Source: DATCYZ01 sp036526195
GTDB taxonomy: Bacteria > Pseudomonadota > Gammaproteobacteria > Burkholderiales > SG8-39
Reading direction: 5' to 3'
Length of the DNA: 52,665 nt
NCBI GenBank assembly: GCA_036526195.1
Contig: DATCYZ010000140.1
Coordinates: 1 to 52,665, forward strand
Shown here: positions 10,702 to 19,187 of the stretch, piece after piece
Layout: the number at the start of each line of letters is the position of its first letter
Numbering within the stretch: the stretch's first letter is position 1
Position numbers and translations under genes: made by a program
The notes under the pieces: model-generated
Databases searched by the model: none
The model's input: only the letters and a program-made list of their open reading frames with translations
Told to the model about the DNA's origin: nothing

Positions 10702-12297
10702 TCAGGCGCCGTCCATCAGGATCACGGCGGCGCCCTTCTCCGCGATCATGTAGGTCGCGGCGTTGGTATTGGCGGATATTACCGCGGGCATCACCGAGGC
10801 ATCCACCACGCGCAGGCGCCGGGTGCCCTGCACCCGCAGGTGCGGGTCGACCACGGCGCGCGCATCGCTGCCCATGCGGCAGGTGCTGGTGGGGTGGAAG
10901 ACCGTGCCGCCGCGGGTGCGCGCGAAGTCCCACAGGTCGCCCTCGCCGGGCAGGGTTTCGACGTCCCAGAGGTCGCGAAACGCCGGCTGGCGATAGATCT
11001 CGCGCAGCATTTCCAGCCCCGAGACGATCACCTTGCGGTCGTGCGGCTCGGAGAAGTAGCGCGGCGCGATGCGCGGTTGGTCGAAGGGATCGGTCGAGCG
11101 GATCGAGACCCGGCCGCGGGAATCCGGCCGGCACTGGCAGGCCGAGGCGCTGAAGCCCGAGTAGGCGTGCAACGGGTCGCCGGGCTTGTCCACCGACAGC
11201 GGCATGACGTTGAACTGCACGTCGGCGCGCGCGTCGCGCGCGTGCGGCGTGCGCGCGAAGCCGCCCACCTGCCCGGCACCGACGGTGAGCGGTCCGCGGT
11301 CCTGCAGCAGCCACTGCAGGCCCATCTTCGCCAGTTCCACCGGGTTGCGCACCTGGTCGTTCAGCGACATCTTCTTCTTCAGTCGCACGATGACGCGCGC
11401 CTGGTAGTGGTCCTGCAGGTTCTCGCCGACTTCGGGGGCGTCCGCCACCACCTTGATGCCGTGCTCGGCGAGCAGCGCCGCCGGCCCGACGCCGGACAGC
11501 TGCAGGATCTGCGGCGTCTGCAGCGCGCCGGCCGACAGGATCACTTCGCGCTCGGCGCGCGCCTGGCGCACCTGGCCGCCCTCGATCCATTCCACGCCGA
11601 CCGCTGTCGTGCCTTCGAACAGCACGCGCGTGACCTGCGCGTGCGTGAGGAGCGTCAGCGCCGCGCGCCGCAGGGCGGGCCGCAGAAAGCATTTCGCCGC
11701 CGACTGCCGCCAGCCGCCGCGAATCGTCAGCTGGTAGGCGCCGACGCCGTAGTCGCGCCCGGTATTGAAATCCGGATTGCGCGGCAGCCCCAGTTCCTCG
11801 CCCGCCGCCAGCCAGGCCGCGCAGTACGGATGGTCGTTGCGCAGGTCCGAGACCCCGAGTTCGCCCGAGGCGCCGTGGAATTCGTTCTCGCCCCCGGCGT
11901 AGTTCTCCGAGCGGCGGAAATACGGCAGCACCGAATCGAAATCCCAGCCCGTGGCGCCGGCCGCGACCCAGTCTGCGTAGTCCTCGCGCTGGCCGCGGAT
12001 GTAGATCAGCCCGTTCACCGAGGAGGAGCCGCCGAGCACGCGGCCGCGCGGCCAGACCACGTTCCGGTTCCCGCTGCCCGCGTCCGGCTCGGTGTCGAAC
12101 TGCCGCGTGAAGCGCGGATCGACCAGGGTCCGGAAGTAGCCGACCGGCAGGTGGATCCAGAAATTGCGGTCGGACCCGCCCGCCTCGAGCAGCAGCACGC
12201 GGCGCCCCACGGCGGTGAGCCGGTTGGCGAGCAGGCAGCCCGCCGAACCCGCGCCGACGATGATGGTATCGAAGCCTGCAGGCGCCGCCCTGCTCAC
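10702..12297 (-). CDS. GMC family FAD-dependent alcohol dehydrogenase
   Basis: A 531-residue glucose-methanol-choline oxidoreductase. The N-terminal FAD motif TIIVGAGSAGCLLANRL, the GMC signature region PRGRVLGGSSSVNGLIYIRG, the second signature GALQTPQILQLSGVGP, and the C-terminal catalytic His in FHPTSTCRMG with the Asn in SANTNAATYMIAEKG are all present. It oxidises a primary or secondary alcohol to the carbonyl and passes electrons from FADH2 to an acceptor. The chosen start is GTG 12297, which overlaps the dctM stop by 4 nt (GTGA). Together with the TRAP permease before it and the aldehyde dehydrogenase after it, it forms an uptake-then-oxidise route. The substrate is not identifiable. 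Confidence 0.9.
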   Translation of the reverse strand: MSRAAPAGFDTIIVGAGSAGCLLANRLTAVGRRVLLLEAGGSDRNFWIHLPVGYFRTLVDPRFTRQFDTEPDAGSGNRNVVWPRGRVLGGSSSVNGLIYIRGQREDYADWVAAGATGWDFDSVLPYFRRSENYAGGENEFHGASGELGVSDLRNDHPYCAAWLAAGEELGLPRNPDFNTGRDYGVGAYQLTIRGGWRQSAAKCFLRPALRRAALTLLTHAQVTRVLFEGTTAVGVEWIEGGQVRQARAEREVILSAGALQTPQILQLSGVGPAALLAEHGIKVVADAPEVGENLQDHYQARVIVRLKKKMSLNDQVRNPVELAKMGLQWLLQDRGPLTVGAGQVGGFARTPHARDARADVQFNVMPLSVDKPGDPLHAYSGFSASACQCRPDSRGRVSIRSTDPFDQPRIAPRYFSEPHDRKVIVSGLEMLREIYRQPAFRDLWDVETLPGEGDLWDFARTRGGTVFHPTSTCRMGSDARAVVDPHLRVQGTRRLRVVDASVMPAVISANTNAATYMIAEKGAAVILMDGA

Positions 12298-13586
12298 CGC
12301 AGCAGCCTCGGCAGCCACAGGCTGAGCTCCGGCACCAGGGTGATCAGCGCAAGCATGGCGAGCAGCGCGAGGAGGAAGGGCAGCACCGCCATGAACATCT
12401 TCTCGATCTTTATGCCCGCGATCTGCGCGGCGACGAACAAGTTGACCCCCAGCGGCGGGGTGAGGAAGGCGATCTCGACGTTGACGATCAGGATCATGCC
12501 GAAATGCACCGGGTCGATGCCGAAGGACTTCACCAGCGGCACCAGGATCGGCGTCAGGATGATGATCGCCGACATGGTCTCCATGAAGCAGCCGATGATG
12601 AGCAGCAGGAGGTTGATCAGCAGCAACACGCCGACCGCGTCGCTCGCCTGCGTGCTGAAGGCGGTCATCAGGGCCTGCGGGATGCGCTCGAAGGTGATGA
12701 CGCGCGCGAACAGCGTCGAGCAGGCCACCACGATCATCAGCGCGCCGGAGATCATGTGGGTGCGCTCGAAGGCGACCTTCAGCTTTGCAGGCTCGAGGGA
12801 CTTGTAGGCGAAGCGCCCGACCAGGAAGGCATAGGCCACCGCCATGATCGAGGCCTCCACCGGCGTAAAGATGCCGGAGTAGATGCCGCCGAGCACCAGC
12901 ACCGGCAACGCGAGCGCCGCCTTGCCGTCCCAGACGAGCCACGCAAGGCGCTTCCAGCCCTCTCCGCCGACTTCCGAGTCGATGGTTTCGACCCTGTGGT
13001 AGCGCGCCATGCCGTAGGCGACACCGGCGAGCGCGAGGCCGATGAGCAGGCCGGGCATCACGCCGGCGATGAACAGGTCGCGGATCGAGGCGTTCGCGAT
13101 CAGCCCGTAAATGATCATCGGGTTGCTCGGCGGGATCAGCACGCCGAGCGTGCCGCCGGTGGCGGCCACCGCGGCGGCGTACGCCGGCGGGTAGCCGTAG
13201 CGGATCATCGCGGGGATCATGATGCCGCCGATTGCCGCGGCGGTGCCCGGCCCGGAACCGGAGATCGCGGCGAAGAACATGCAGGCGAAGATCGTCACCA
13301 TGCCGAGGCTGCCGCGGATATGTCCGAACATGTGGCGGAAGATGCCGACGATGTGGCGCGTGATGCCGCCCTGCTCCATCAGATTGCCGGCAAGGATGAA
13401 GGCCGGGATCGCGAGCAGCGGGTACTGGTTGACGCCGTTCAGGATGGTCTGCGAGGCGAACAGCATCGGGCTGTCGGTGAAATAGGCCACCGCGAAGCCG
13501 GTGAGCCCGAGCGCGGCGTAGATCGGCACGCCGAGCACCAGCAGCGCCGGAAATAGCACCGCGAGCGAAAGCTGGGTCGCGCTCAC
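12294..13586 (-). CDS. dctM: TRAP transporter large permease subunit (DctM)
   Basis: A 430-residue membrane protein with about 12 hydrophobic segments, the ion-coupled translocation subunit of a tripartite ATP-independent periplasmic transporter. Characteristic stretches include the AISGSGPGTAAAIGGI loop, TGGTLGVLIPPSNPMIIYG, CFMETMSAIIILTPILVPL and a PPLGVNLFVA motif near the end. The start is GTG 13586, overlapping the dctQ stop by 4 nt, and its own stop overlaps the GMC gene start in the same way. This gives tight translational coupling across dctQ, dctM and the alcohol dehydrogenase. Confidence 0.93.
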   Translation of the reverse strand: MSATQLSLAVLFPALLVLGVPIYAALGLTGFAVAYFTDSPMLFASQTILNGVNQYPLLAIPAFILAGNLMEQGGITRHIVGIFRHMFGHIRGSLGMVTIFACMFFAAISGSGPGTAAAIGGIMIPAMIRYGYPPAYAAAVAATGGTLGVLIPPSNPMIIYGLIANASIRDLFIAGVMPGLLIGLALAGVAYGMARYHRVETIDSEVGGEGWKRLAWLVWDGKAALALPVLVLGGIYSGIFTPVEASIMAVAYAFLVGRFAYKSLEPAKLKVAFERTHMISGALMIVVACSTLFARVITFERIPQALMTAFSTQASDAVGVLLLINLLLLIIGCFMETMSAIIILTPILVPLVKSFGIDPVHFGMILIVNVEIAFLTPPLGVNLFVAAQIAGIKIEKMFMAVLPFLLALLAMLALITLVPELSLWLPRLLR

Positions 13587-14092
13587 GTCGGCAGAACCCC
13601 GCCGTCGGCGTCCGCGCCGTCGGGCAGGCGCAGCAGGCGCTGCACGATGGCGATGGCGAAGAAGGATGCCGGCGCGATGAACAGCAGGCTTTCGTTGAAG
13701 CCGAGCGACGGCGAGATCGTCGGGTACCGGAAGCCCTCGATCACGTTGGCCGTGGCATACCAGCAGAACAAGCCGTCGAAGGCGAGGATGCAGGCGAGCT
13801 GCAGCTTTTCGACGATCCACTTCGAGACGGCCCAGCGCGAGGCGAAGTCCGAGAACACGCTGACGCGCAGGTGCGTCATGCGGCCCGAGGCGAAACTCGC
13901 GGTGGTAAACACCATGACGAGGAAGGAGAAGCGCGCCAGCTCCTCGGTCCAGTCGACCTGCCAGCCCACTTCGCGCGAAAACACCTGCAGCAACAGGGAG
14001 CCGACGGTGAGGCAGATCAGGAAATGCGATGTCCACACCTGCACCCAGCCAAGGGCGTGCAGGACCGTTTCCCGCAGCGGGGAATTCCTCAT
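13583..14092 (-). CDS. dctQ: TRAP transporter small permease subunit (DctQ)
   Basis: A 169-residue protein with four predicted transmembrane segments, the small membrane subunit of the TRAP transporter. The FSREVGWQVDWTEELARFSFLVMVF segment, with the conserved tryptophan and WTEE/ARF pattern of DctQ proteins, is clear. It lies between dctP (69 nt upstream, with a hairpin in the gap) and dctM (4-nt overlap). It would associate with DctM in the inner membrane. Confidence 0.9.
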   Translation of the reverse strand: MRNSPLRETVLHALGWVQVWTSHFLICLTVGSLLLQVFSREVGWQVDWTEELARFSFLVMVFTTASFASGRMTHLRVSVFSDFASRWAVSKWIVEKLQLACILAFDGLFCWYATANVIEGFRYPTISPSLGFNESLLFIAPASFFAIAIVQRLLRLPDGADADGGVLPT

Positions 14093-14112
14093 GGGAGGCC
14101 CATCCGTGAACG

Positions 14113-14140
14113 GCGGGCCGCCTCCGGGGAGGCGGCCCGC
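14113..14140 (-). terminator. GC-rich hairpin between dctP and dctQ
   Basis: GCGGGCCGCC (14113-14122) is perfectly complementary to GGCGGCCCGC (14131-14140), and the stem can extend inward. No U-run follows, so full termination is unlikely. Such hairpins between a binding-protein gene and its permease genes usually stabilise the upstream mRNA or reduce read-through, giving more binding protein than permease. Confidence 0.55.
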
Positions 14141-14161
14141 AACGGGGTCAGACGAGAGAGC

Positions 14162-15226
14162 TTACTTCTTCTGCGCCTTCTGGTACTCGGCGACGATGCC
14201 GAGCGCCTGCTTGGCAAGCGCCTCGCCGTCCGGGCCGATGGTCTTGTAGTACTCCGGCCAGATCGCGCGCGCCTTCTTGACCCACTCGGTCTCGTCCTTG
14301 ATGGAGGTGACCTTCACGCCCGCGGCCTCGGCCTTCTTCCACCACGCGTCCTCGTCCAGCGGCTGCCACCAGCGGATGTAGTCCGTCGCCTCACGGCCGG
14401 CGCGCAGGATCGCGTCCTGGTGCGGCTTCGACAGCCCCTTGAACCAGACCTCGGAGACGATGATCGGGTGCGTGAGGATGGTGTAGTGGAACTTGGTCAT
14501 CCGGTTGATGACCTCGTGGAACTTCATGCCGATGACGTCGGTCACCGGGTTGTCGCCACCCTGCACCACGCCCTGCTGCAGCGCGTTGTAGAGCTCGGTC
14601 CAGCCAAGCGGCGTCGGTTGGCCGCCCCAGGCCTTGTAGGAGGCGATCATGATCGGGTTCGGCGGCACCCGCATCTTCAGCTTCGAGAGGTCCGAGGGCT
14701 TCTCGATCGGCGTGTCCGACTTGTAGAAGAAGGCGCGCCAGCCGCTGTTCTCCCAGCCGACGATGCGCACGTTGGCTTCCTTGATGACGCGCGGGACCAG
14801 CGTGGGCGTGAGCTTGTCTTGCAGGTAGTTCACTTCCGCTGTGCTGGTCGCGATGTAGGGCAGGATGAAGACGTTGAGCGAAGGCGCGAGCGCCGACAGG
14901 TTGTTGGTCGCGGGCAGCGACACATGGATCTTGCCCTGGCGCGTCTGTTGCGACATCTCGAGCTCGCCGCCCAGCTGGGCGCCGGGGAAGATCTGGCCGC
15001 GGATGCCGTTGTCGGTGTAGATGGCGACCAGTTCGGTGAAGCGCTTGAGCACCGCGGTGTGCGAGCTCCACTCCATGTTCACGGTGTGCGCGACCACCAT
15101 GGGGATGTGCCCGGCCTTCTTGGGCAGCGCGTTCCAGTCGAATGGATTGGGTTCTGCGCCGAGCGTCAGCGTGGGCGCGAGCGCGAAGGCCGCGGCGACG
15201 GCACCGGCAGCAACGAGGTTTCTCAT
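14162..15226 (-). CDS. dctP: TRAP transporter periplasmic substrate-binding protein (DctP family)
   Basis: A 354-residue solute-binding protein with a Sec signal peptide (MRNLVAAGAVAAAFALAPTL, cleavage probable near residue 23). The mature domain has the DctP/TeaA-type fold: QIFPGAQLGGELEMSQQTRQG, LKMRVPPNPIMIASYKAWGG with the conserved ligand-binding Arg, and QQGVVQGGDNPVTDVIGMKFHEV. The ligand is probably a carboxylate or alcohol-acid, as is usual for the family. ATG 15226 is chosen because CGGAGG lies about 9 nt upstream and the signal peptide starts there; an upstream in-frame ATG would add twelve unlikely residues. It is the first gene of the minus-strand operon and is divergent from a GntR regulator. 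Confidence 0.93.
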   Translation of the reverse strand: MRNLVAAGAVAAAFALAPTLTLGAEPNPFDWNALPKKAGHIPMVVAHTVNMEWSSHTAVLKRFTELVAIYTDNGIRGQIFPGAQLGGELEMSQQTRQGKIHVSLPATNNLSALAPSLNVFILPYIATSTAEVNYLQDKLTPTLVPRVIKEANVRIVGWENSGWRAFFYKSDTPIEKPSDLSKLKMRVPPNPIMIASYKAWGGQPTPLGWTELYNALQQGVVQGGDNPVTDVIGMKFHEVINRMTKFHYTILTHPIIVSEVWFKGLSKPHQDAILRAGREATDYIRWWQPLDEDAWWKKAEAAGVKVTSIKDETEWVKKARAIWPEYYKTIGPDGEALAKQALGIVAEYQKAQKK

Positions 15227-15291
15227 GATTCGATCCTCCGGGGGATGGGGTGGGCTTGGCACGGCAACGGGTGCCGGGTTGCAAATCTAAT

Positions 15292-15307
15292 GTACCATAG
15301 TTGGAAC
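15292..15307. promoter_or_regulatory. Candidate GntR operator in the divergent dctP/gntR region
   Basis: GTACCATAGTTGGAAC is an imperfect 16-bp palindrome (GTaCCA, 4-nt centre, TGGaAC; one mismatch between arms). It lies between the divergent dctP and GntR genes, 66 nt upstream of dctP and 54 nt upstream of the chosen GntR start, in a locally AT-richer stretch. Its size and dyad symmetry suit an operator for the dimeric GntR/HutC regulator encoded next to it. Binding is inferred only. Confidence 0.5.
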
Positions 15308-15360
15308 CTTTAGCCATTTTGGCGCGCCGCCCGCAGCGCACGCCCTCGACCCGGAACGCC

Positions 15361-16086
15361 GTGCCCGAGCTTCCCCGCAGGAATCCGCTCCCCCGCTACG
15401 CGCAGCTTGCCGACCTGCTGCGCCAGCGCATCGCGCGCGGGGTCTGGACGCGCGGCGCGAAGCTGCCCTCGATCGAGGACCTGATGCGCGAATTCGACGT
15501 CGCGCGCGTCACCGTCCGGCAGGCCGTCGAGCTGCTCGCACGCGAAGGCCTGCTTTCGGCGCAGCCCGGCCGCGGCACCTTCGTCACCGCAGTGCCGGTG
15601 ATGAACCGCCCGCTGCGCCTGGAAACCTCGCTGCGCGCGCTGGCCGACGTCTACCGCCACGACAAGCCGAAGCTGACGCTGATCGAGGAGACCTCGGCGA
15701 GGCCGCCGCTGCGGCCGGAAGACGGCACGCCCGCCCCGCATTACCATTTCATGCGCCGCGTGCACTCCAGCGACGGCGAGGCCTACTGCGTGATCTCGAT
15801 CTACCTCGACGAGCGCGTCTTCCGCATGGCGCCGGCGCGCTTCCGCCGGGAAACCGCGATCCCGGTGCTGCTCGAGCTGCCGAAGGTGAAGATCCGCCAG
15901 GCGCGGCAGATGGTGACCCTGGGCAGCGCCGACATCGAGGTCTCGGAACACCTCGGCGTGCCCCTGCATTCGCCCGTGGCGCTGGTGCGCCGGCTGTTCA
16001 CCGCCGCCGACGGCACGGTCGTCTACCTCGCCGAGGTCACCTATCGCGGCGACTACATCCACTTCGAGATGGACCTGCGCACCTGA
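15361..16086 (+). CDS. GntR/HutC family transcriptional regulator with UTRA domain
   Basis: A regulator of 241 residues. The N-terminal winged helix-turn-helix (about residues 10-77) contains LPRYAQLADLLRQRIARGVW, GAKLPSIEDLMREF and the recognition region VARVTVRQAVELLAREGLL, ending in QPGRGTFVT. The C-terminal UTRA ligand-binding domain includes the typical end VVYLAEVTYRGDYIHFEM. GTG 15361 is preferred; an in-frame TTG at 15301 would add 20 residues but lies inside the presumed operator. It is divergent from dctP and heads a + operon with a PhyH oxygenase, so it probably represses one or both operons until an inducer binds. The ligand is unknown. Confidence 0.88.
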   Translation: MPELPRRNPLPRYAQLADLLRQRIARGVWTRGAKLPSIEDLMREFDVARVTVRQAVELLAREGLLSAQPGRGTFVTAVPVMNRPLRLETSLRALADVYRHDKPKLTLIEETSARPPLRPEDGTPAPHYHFMRRVHSSDGEAYCVISIYLDERVFRMAPARFRRETAIPVLLELPKVKIRQARQMVTLGSADIEVSEHLGVPLHSPVALVRRLFTAADGTVVYLAEVTYRGDYIHFEMDLRT

Positions 16087-16123
16087 GGGCTGCGGTCCGG
16101 CCCCGCCCCCAACGAGGATCTCC

Positions 16124-16888
16124 ATGCAACCACTGAGCCAGGAAGACATCGCGCGTTACCGGCAGGACGGCATCATCGTGCCGAAGACCGGTTTCGACGC
16201 CGCCACCGTGGCCGCCCTGCGGCAGAAGCTCGAGGACTTCCTCGCCGCGCAGAAAATCACCGACGCCGACTACGTGCCCGACATCATCGAGCGCGACCCC
16301 AGCTGGCTCGAGGTCGGCACGCGGCCGGAGATCCTCGACGCCGTCGCGCAACTGATCGGCGAGGACCTCATCATCTGGGGCTCGGCGCTGTTCTGCAAGG
16401 CCGGCAAGGGCGGGCGCGCAACGCCCTGGCACCAGGACGGGCACTACTGGCCGATCCGGCCGCTCGCCACGGTCACCGCCTGGATCGCGATCGACGACGT
16501 CAATGTCGAGAACAGCTGCCTGCGGGTCATCCCCGGCTCGCACCGCGACAAAGTGAGCTACTCCCACGACACCGACAACAGCGATGCCATCATCCTCAAC
16601 CAGGTGCTCAAGCCCGAGCACCTGAAGAGCGCCCCGCCGCGCGACATCGAACTCAGGCCCGGGATGTTCTCGATCCACGACGTCTACCTGATCCACGGCG
16701 CCAACCCGAACAACTCCGGGAAGCGCCGCGCCGGCCTGGTGTTCCGCTACATGCCCGCGAGCTCGCATTTCGACCGCGCGCTCGCAAGGAAGCAGGTCGA
16801 GGAGATGGGGGTGCTCGACCTGTCGAAGCGCAAGCTCCACCTGGTGCGCGGCGTCGACCGCTCGGGAAAGAACGACCTGCACCATTGA
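16124..16888 (+). CDS. Phytanoyl-CoA dioxygenase (PhyH) family oxygenase
   Basis: A 254-residue Fe(II)/2-oxoglutarate-dependent oxygenase on a double-stranded beta-helix fold. The iron facial triad is H103-x-D105 (in PWHQDGHYWP) and H191 (in YLIHGANPNN), with a 2-oxoglutarate-binding Arg about 11 residues after His191 in KRRAGLVFRYMP. The family hydroxylates, or releases alkyl groups from, many small molecules, so the substrate is open. AGGAT lies upstream of the ATG. It follows the GntR gene by 37 nt and abuts the MR/MLE gene, pointing to a shared catabolic role. Confidence 0.9.
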   Translation: MQPLSQEDIARYRQDGIIVPKTGFDAATVAALRQKLEDFLAAQKITDADYVPDIIERDPSWLEVGTRPEILDAVAQLIGEDLIIWGSALFCKAGKGGRATPWHQDGHYWPIRPLATVTAWIAIDDVNVENSCLRVIPGSHRDKVSYSHDTDNSDAIILNQVLKPEHLKSAPPRDIELRPGMFSIHDVYLIHGANPNNSGKRRAGLVFRYMPASSHFDRALARKQVEEMGVLDLSKRKLHLVRGVDRSGKNDLHH

Positions 16889-16902
16889 GCGGCCGGAACG
16901 CC

Positions 16903-18024
16903 ATGCTCCTCCAGCCCGCCCGCATCGAAGCCTTCGCCTGCCGCGCCCCGGTCGAGACGCCGGTGCAGACCTCCTTCGGCATCATGCGCGACCGGCCCGC
17001 GGTGTTCGTGCGCATCACGGACGCCGACGGCGCCGAGGGCTGGGGCGAGGTCTGGTGCAACTTCCCGACCGTCGGCGCGGAGCACCGCGCGCGGCTGGTC
17101 GATTCGGTGTTCGCGCCGCTGCTCCTCGGCAAGGCGTTCGAATCGCCGGCAGCGGCCTTCGCCGAACTGACGCAGCAGACCACGGTGCTCGCGATACAGG
17201 CCGCCGAACCCGGGCCGATCGCGCAATGCATCGCCGGCCTCGACATCGCGCTGTGGGACCTGCACGCACGGCGCAGCGGGCAGCCGCTGTGGCGCCTGCT
17301 CGGCGGCGCCGCCGGCTCGGTTCCGGTCTACGCCAGCGGCCTGAACCCGACCGCGCCGGAGGCCCTCGCCGCGCAGAAACGCGCCGAAGGCTATGGCGCC
17401 TTCAAGCTGAAGATCGGCTTCGGCCTCGAGCGCGACCGGGCGAACCTCAAGGCGCTGCGCAGCGTGACCGGCGATGGCCCGCTGATGGTCGACGCGAACC
17501 AGGCCTGGGACCTGGAGACGTCGATCACCATGGCCGCGGCACTGCAGGAATTCGACCTCGCCTGGCTCGAGGAACCGCTGCGCGCCGACCGGCCCTGGCC
17601 GGAATGGCAACAGCTCGCGAAGCGCTGCGGCATCGGCCTCGCCGCCGGCGAGAACCTCGCCTCGGACGATGCCTTCGACGCGGCGATCGGATCGCGGGCG
17701 CTCGCCGTGGTGCAGCCCGACATCGCGAAATGGGGCGGCTTCAGCGCCTGCCTGCCGGTGGCGCGGAAGATCCGCGCGGCCGGCCTGCGCTACTGCCCGC
17801 ATTACCTCGGCGCGGGCATCGGCCTGCTGGCCTCGGCCCACCTGCTCGCGGCGGTCGGCGGCGACGGCATGCTGGAGATTGACGCAAACCCCAATCCCCT
17901 GCGTGCCCTCAGCTGCGATGCGGCAGCACAGGTGGTCGATGGCAGGATCGACCTGGGTGCGGGCGCGGGACTCGGCAGCTCGCTGGATCCCGCGACGTTC
18001 GGGGAATTCCGCGTGCCGCACTGA
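16903..18024 (+). CDS. Mandelate racemase/muconate lactonizing enzyme family protein
   Basis: A 373-residue enolase-superfamily enzyme with the N-terminal capping domain and C-terminal barrel. Catalytic features are the KxK motif (K168/K170 in FKLKIGFG), metal ligands D197 (VDANQAW), E223 (WLEEPL) and E250 (AAGENL), then K276 (QPDIAKWGG) and H300 (CPHYLGAG). Members abstract an alpha proton from a carboxylate and act as sugar-acid dehydratases, racemases or cycloisomerases; the neighbours favour a hydroxy- or sugar acid. ATG 16903 is used; TTG 16885 would overlap the PhyH stop and add six residues. Confidence 0.9.
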   Translation: MLLQPARIEAFACRAPVETPVQTSFGIMRDRPAVFVRITDADGAEGWGEVWCNFPTVGAEHRARLVDSVFAPLLLGKAFESPAAAFAELTQQTTVLAIQAAEPGPIAQCIAGLDIALWDLHARRSGQPLWRLLGGAAGSVPVYASGLNPTAPEALAAQKRAEGYGAFKLKIGFGLERDRANLKALRSVTGDGPLMVDANQAWDLETSITMAAALQEFDLAWLEEPLRADRPWPEWQQLAKRCGIGLAAGENLASDDAFDAAIGSRALAVVQPDIAKWGGFSACLPVARKIRAAGLRYCPHYLGAGIGLLASAHLLAAVGGDGMLEIDANPNPLRALSCDAAAQVVDGRIDLGAGAGLGSSLDPATFGEFRVPH

Positions 18025-18059
18025 GCCACGGCGCTGCGCCGGCGCCCGCCCCGGCCCTT

Positions 18060-19151
18060 TCAGGCCAGCGCCGCCCGCACCCGCGCGAGAAACCCGTTGG
18101 TGTGCGGCGCGTCGATCCAGCGCACCACGGCCACGCTGTCGGCTTCCGGGTCGATGCCGACCACCGAGGAGCCCGCGCCGATCATGTACCAGCTGGCCGG
18201 CGAGGCGTCCGGGAACAACTGCCGGGTGCCGTTCAGCCAGACCAGGTAACCGTAGAAGGGCGCGATCTTGCACGGCGTGGTCATGCGCTCGACCCAGCCC
18301 GGCGAGACCAGCCCGTCGCCGCCCGCGAGCAGGCGCTGCGCGATGCGCGCCTGGTCGCGCGCGCCGATCGACAGCCCGCCGCCCCAGTGGCTGCCGCCGG
18401 GCACCGACTGCATGCGCGCGCCGTTCAGCTCGATCCATGAATCGTCGTAGCCGACCCACTTCCAGTCCGAGGTCGCACCCACCACCCGCATCACCGCGGC
18501 GTCGAACACCTCGGGCAGCGGCTGGCCGAACAGGTGCAGCAGCGCGAGCGACAACTGGTTGATGCGCACGTCGTTGTATTCCCAGTAGCTGCCCGGCTGC
18601 TGCAGCGGGCGCGGATCGCCCTTCTTTCCCGCCACCGCGCCCGGCTGGTAGGAGAGCCACCGATAGCGGTCCACCTGCTCCGGGATGCCGAAGCATTCGC
18701 CTTCCCATTCGCTGGTCTGCTGCAGCAGGTGAGCCCAGGTGATGCCGCGGTTGTGCGGGGTGTCGAAGCCGATGCCCGGCAGGCGGTCCGCCACCGGGCG
18801 GTGCACGTCGCGCAGCAGGCCGCGGTCCATGGCGATCCCGGCGAGCAGGGCGAGCGCGGTCTTGGCGACGCTGAAGGTCAGGTCGGCGCGCTCGGGCTCA
18901 CCCCAGCTCGCGAGTTCCACGCCGTGCTGCCAAAGCACGCCGGAGACCGGCCCGCGCCCGTGCACCGGGCCGTACAGCCGGTTGTACGGCGGCGGGTCCG
19001 CTTCATGGATGCCCCAGGCGCCGCCGACGTCGCGGCTCCACGGGGTTTCGTGCTCGCAGGCGAAGGCGATCGCCTCGCGCAGTCCCGCTGCGCGCGACCC
19101 GCCCGCGTCGCTGATTTCGATGTTCATGTTCTTGTTGTTCGCGAAGGTCAC
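18060..19151 (-). CDS. Serine hydrolase of the class C beta-lactamase/DD-peptidase fold
   Basis: A 363-residue serine hydrolase. The nucleophile motif is S94-V-A-K97 (TFSVAKTAL), followed by the YxN motif in WEYNDVRIN and a late WGGGLSIGARD segment; the canonical KTG motif is not obvious. No clear signal peptide is present, so a cytoplasmic esterase or amidase is likelier than a cell-wall enzyme. It starts at GTG 19151, with ATG 19127 as an alternative. It is convergent with the MR/MLE gene and divergent from a GMC oxidoreductase. It could hydrolyse an ester or lactone in the same catabolic pathway. Confidence 0.83.
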   Translation of the reverse strand: MTFANNKNMNIEISDAGGSRAAGLREAIAFACEHETPWSRDVGGAWGIHEADPPPYNRLYGPVHGRGPVSGVLWQHGVELASWGEPERADLTFSVAKTALALLAGIAMDRGLLRDVHRPVADRLPGIGFDTPHNRGITWAHLLQQTSEWEGECFGIPEQVDRYRWLSYQPGAVAGKKGDPRPLQQPGSYWEYNDVRINQLSLALLHLFGQPLPEVFDAAVMRVVGATSDWKWVGYDDSWIELNGARMQSVPGGSHWGGGLSIGARDQARIAQRLLAGGDGLVSPGWVERMTTPCKIAPFYGYLVWLNGTRQLFPDASPASWYMIGAGSSVVGIDPEADSVAVVRWIDAPHTNGFLARVRAALA

Positions 19152-19160
19152 CGATGGCGC

Positions 19161-19170
19161 ATTCTAGAAT
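19161..19170. promoter_or_regulatory. Palindromic ATTCTAGAAT between divergent genes
   Basis: The perfect 10-bp palindrome ATTCTAGAAT lies in the 36-bp gap between the serine hydrolase (-) and GMC (+) genes. On each strand it reads TAGAAT, a fair -10 box. No matching -35 is seen at the usual spacing on either side. Confidence 0.3.
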
Positions 19171-19187
19171 AGCCGCAGGGGGAATCC

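Noticed and set aside
14144..14153. GGGGTCAGAC near the dctP stop as another REP copy
   Set aside because: Only 10 bases match, with no second arm; it is too short to call in GC-rich DNA.
15301..15360. TTG 15301 as the GntR start
   Set aside because: It would place the start codon inside the operator-like palindrome and add 20 non-conserved residues; GTG 15361 fits the family better.
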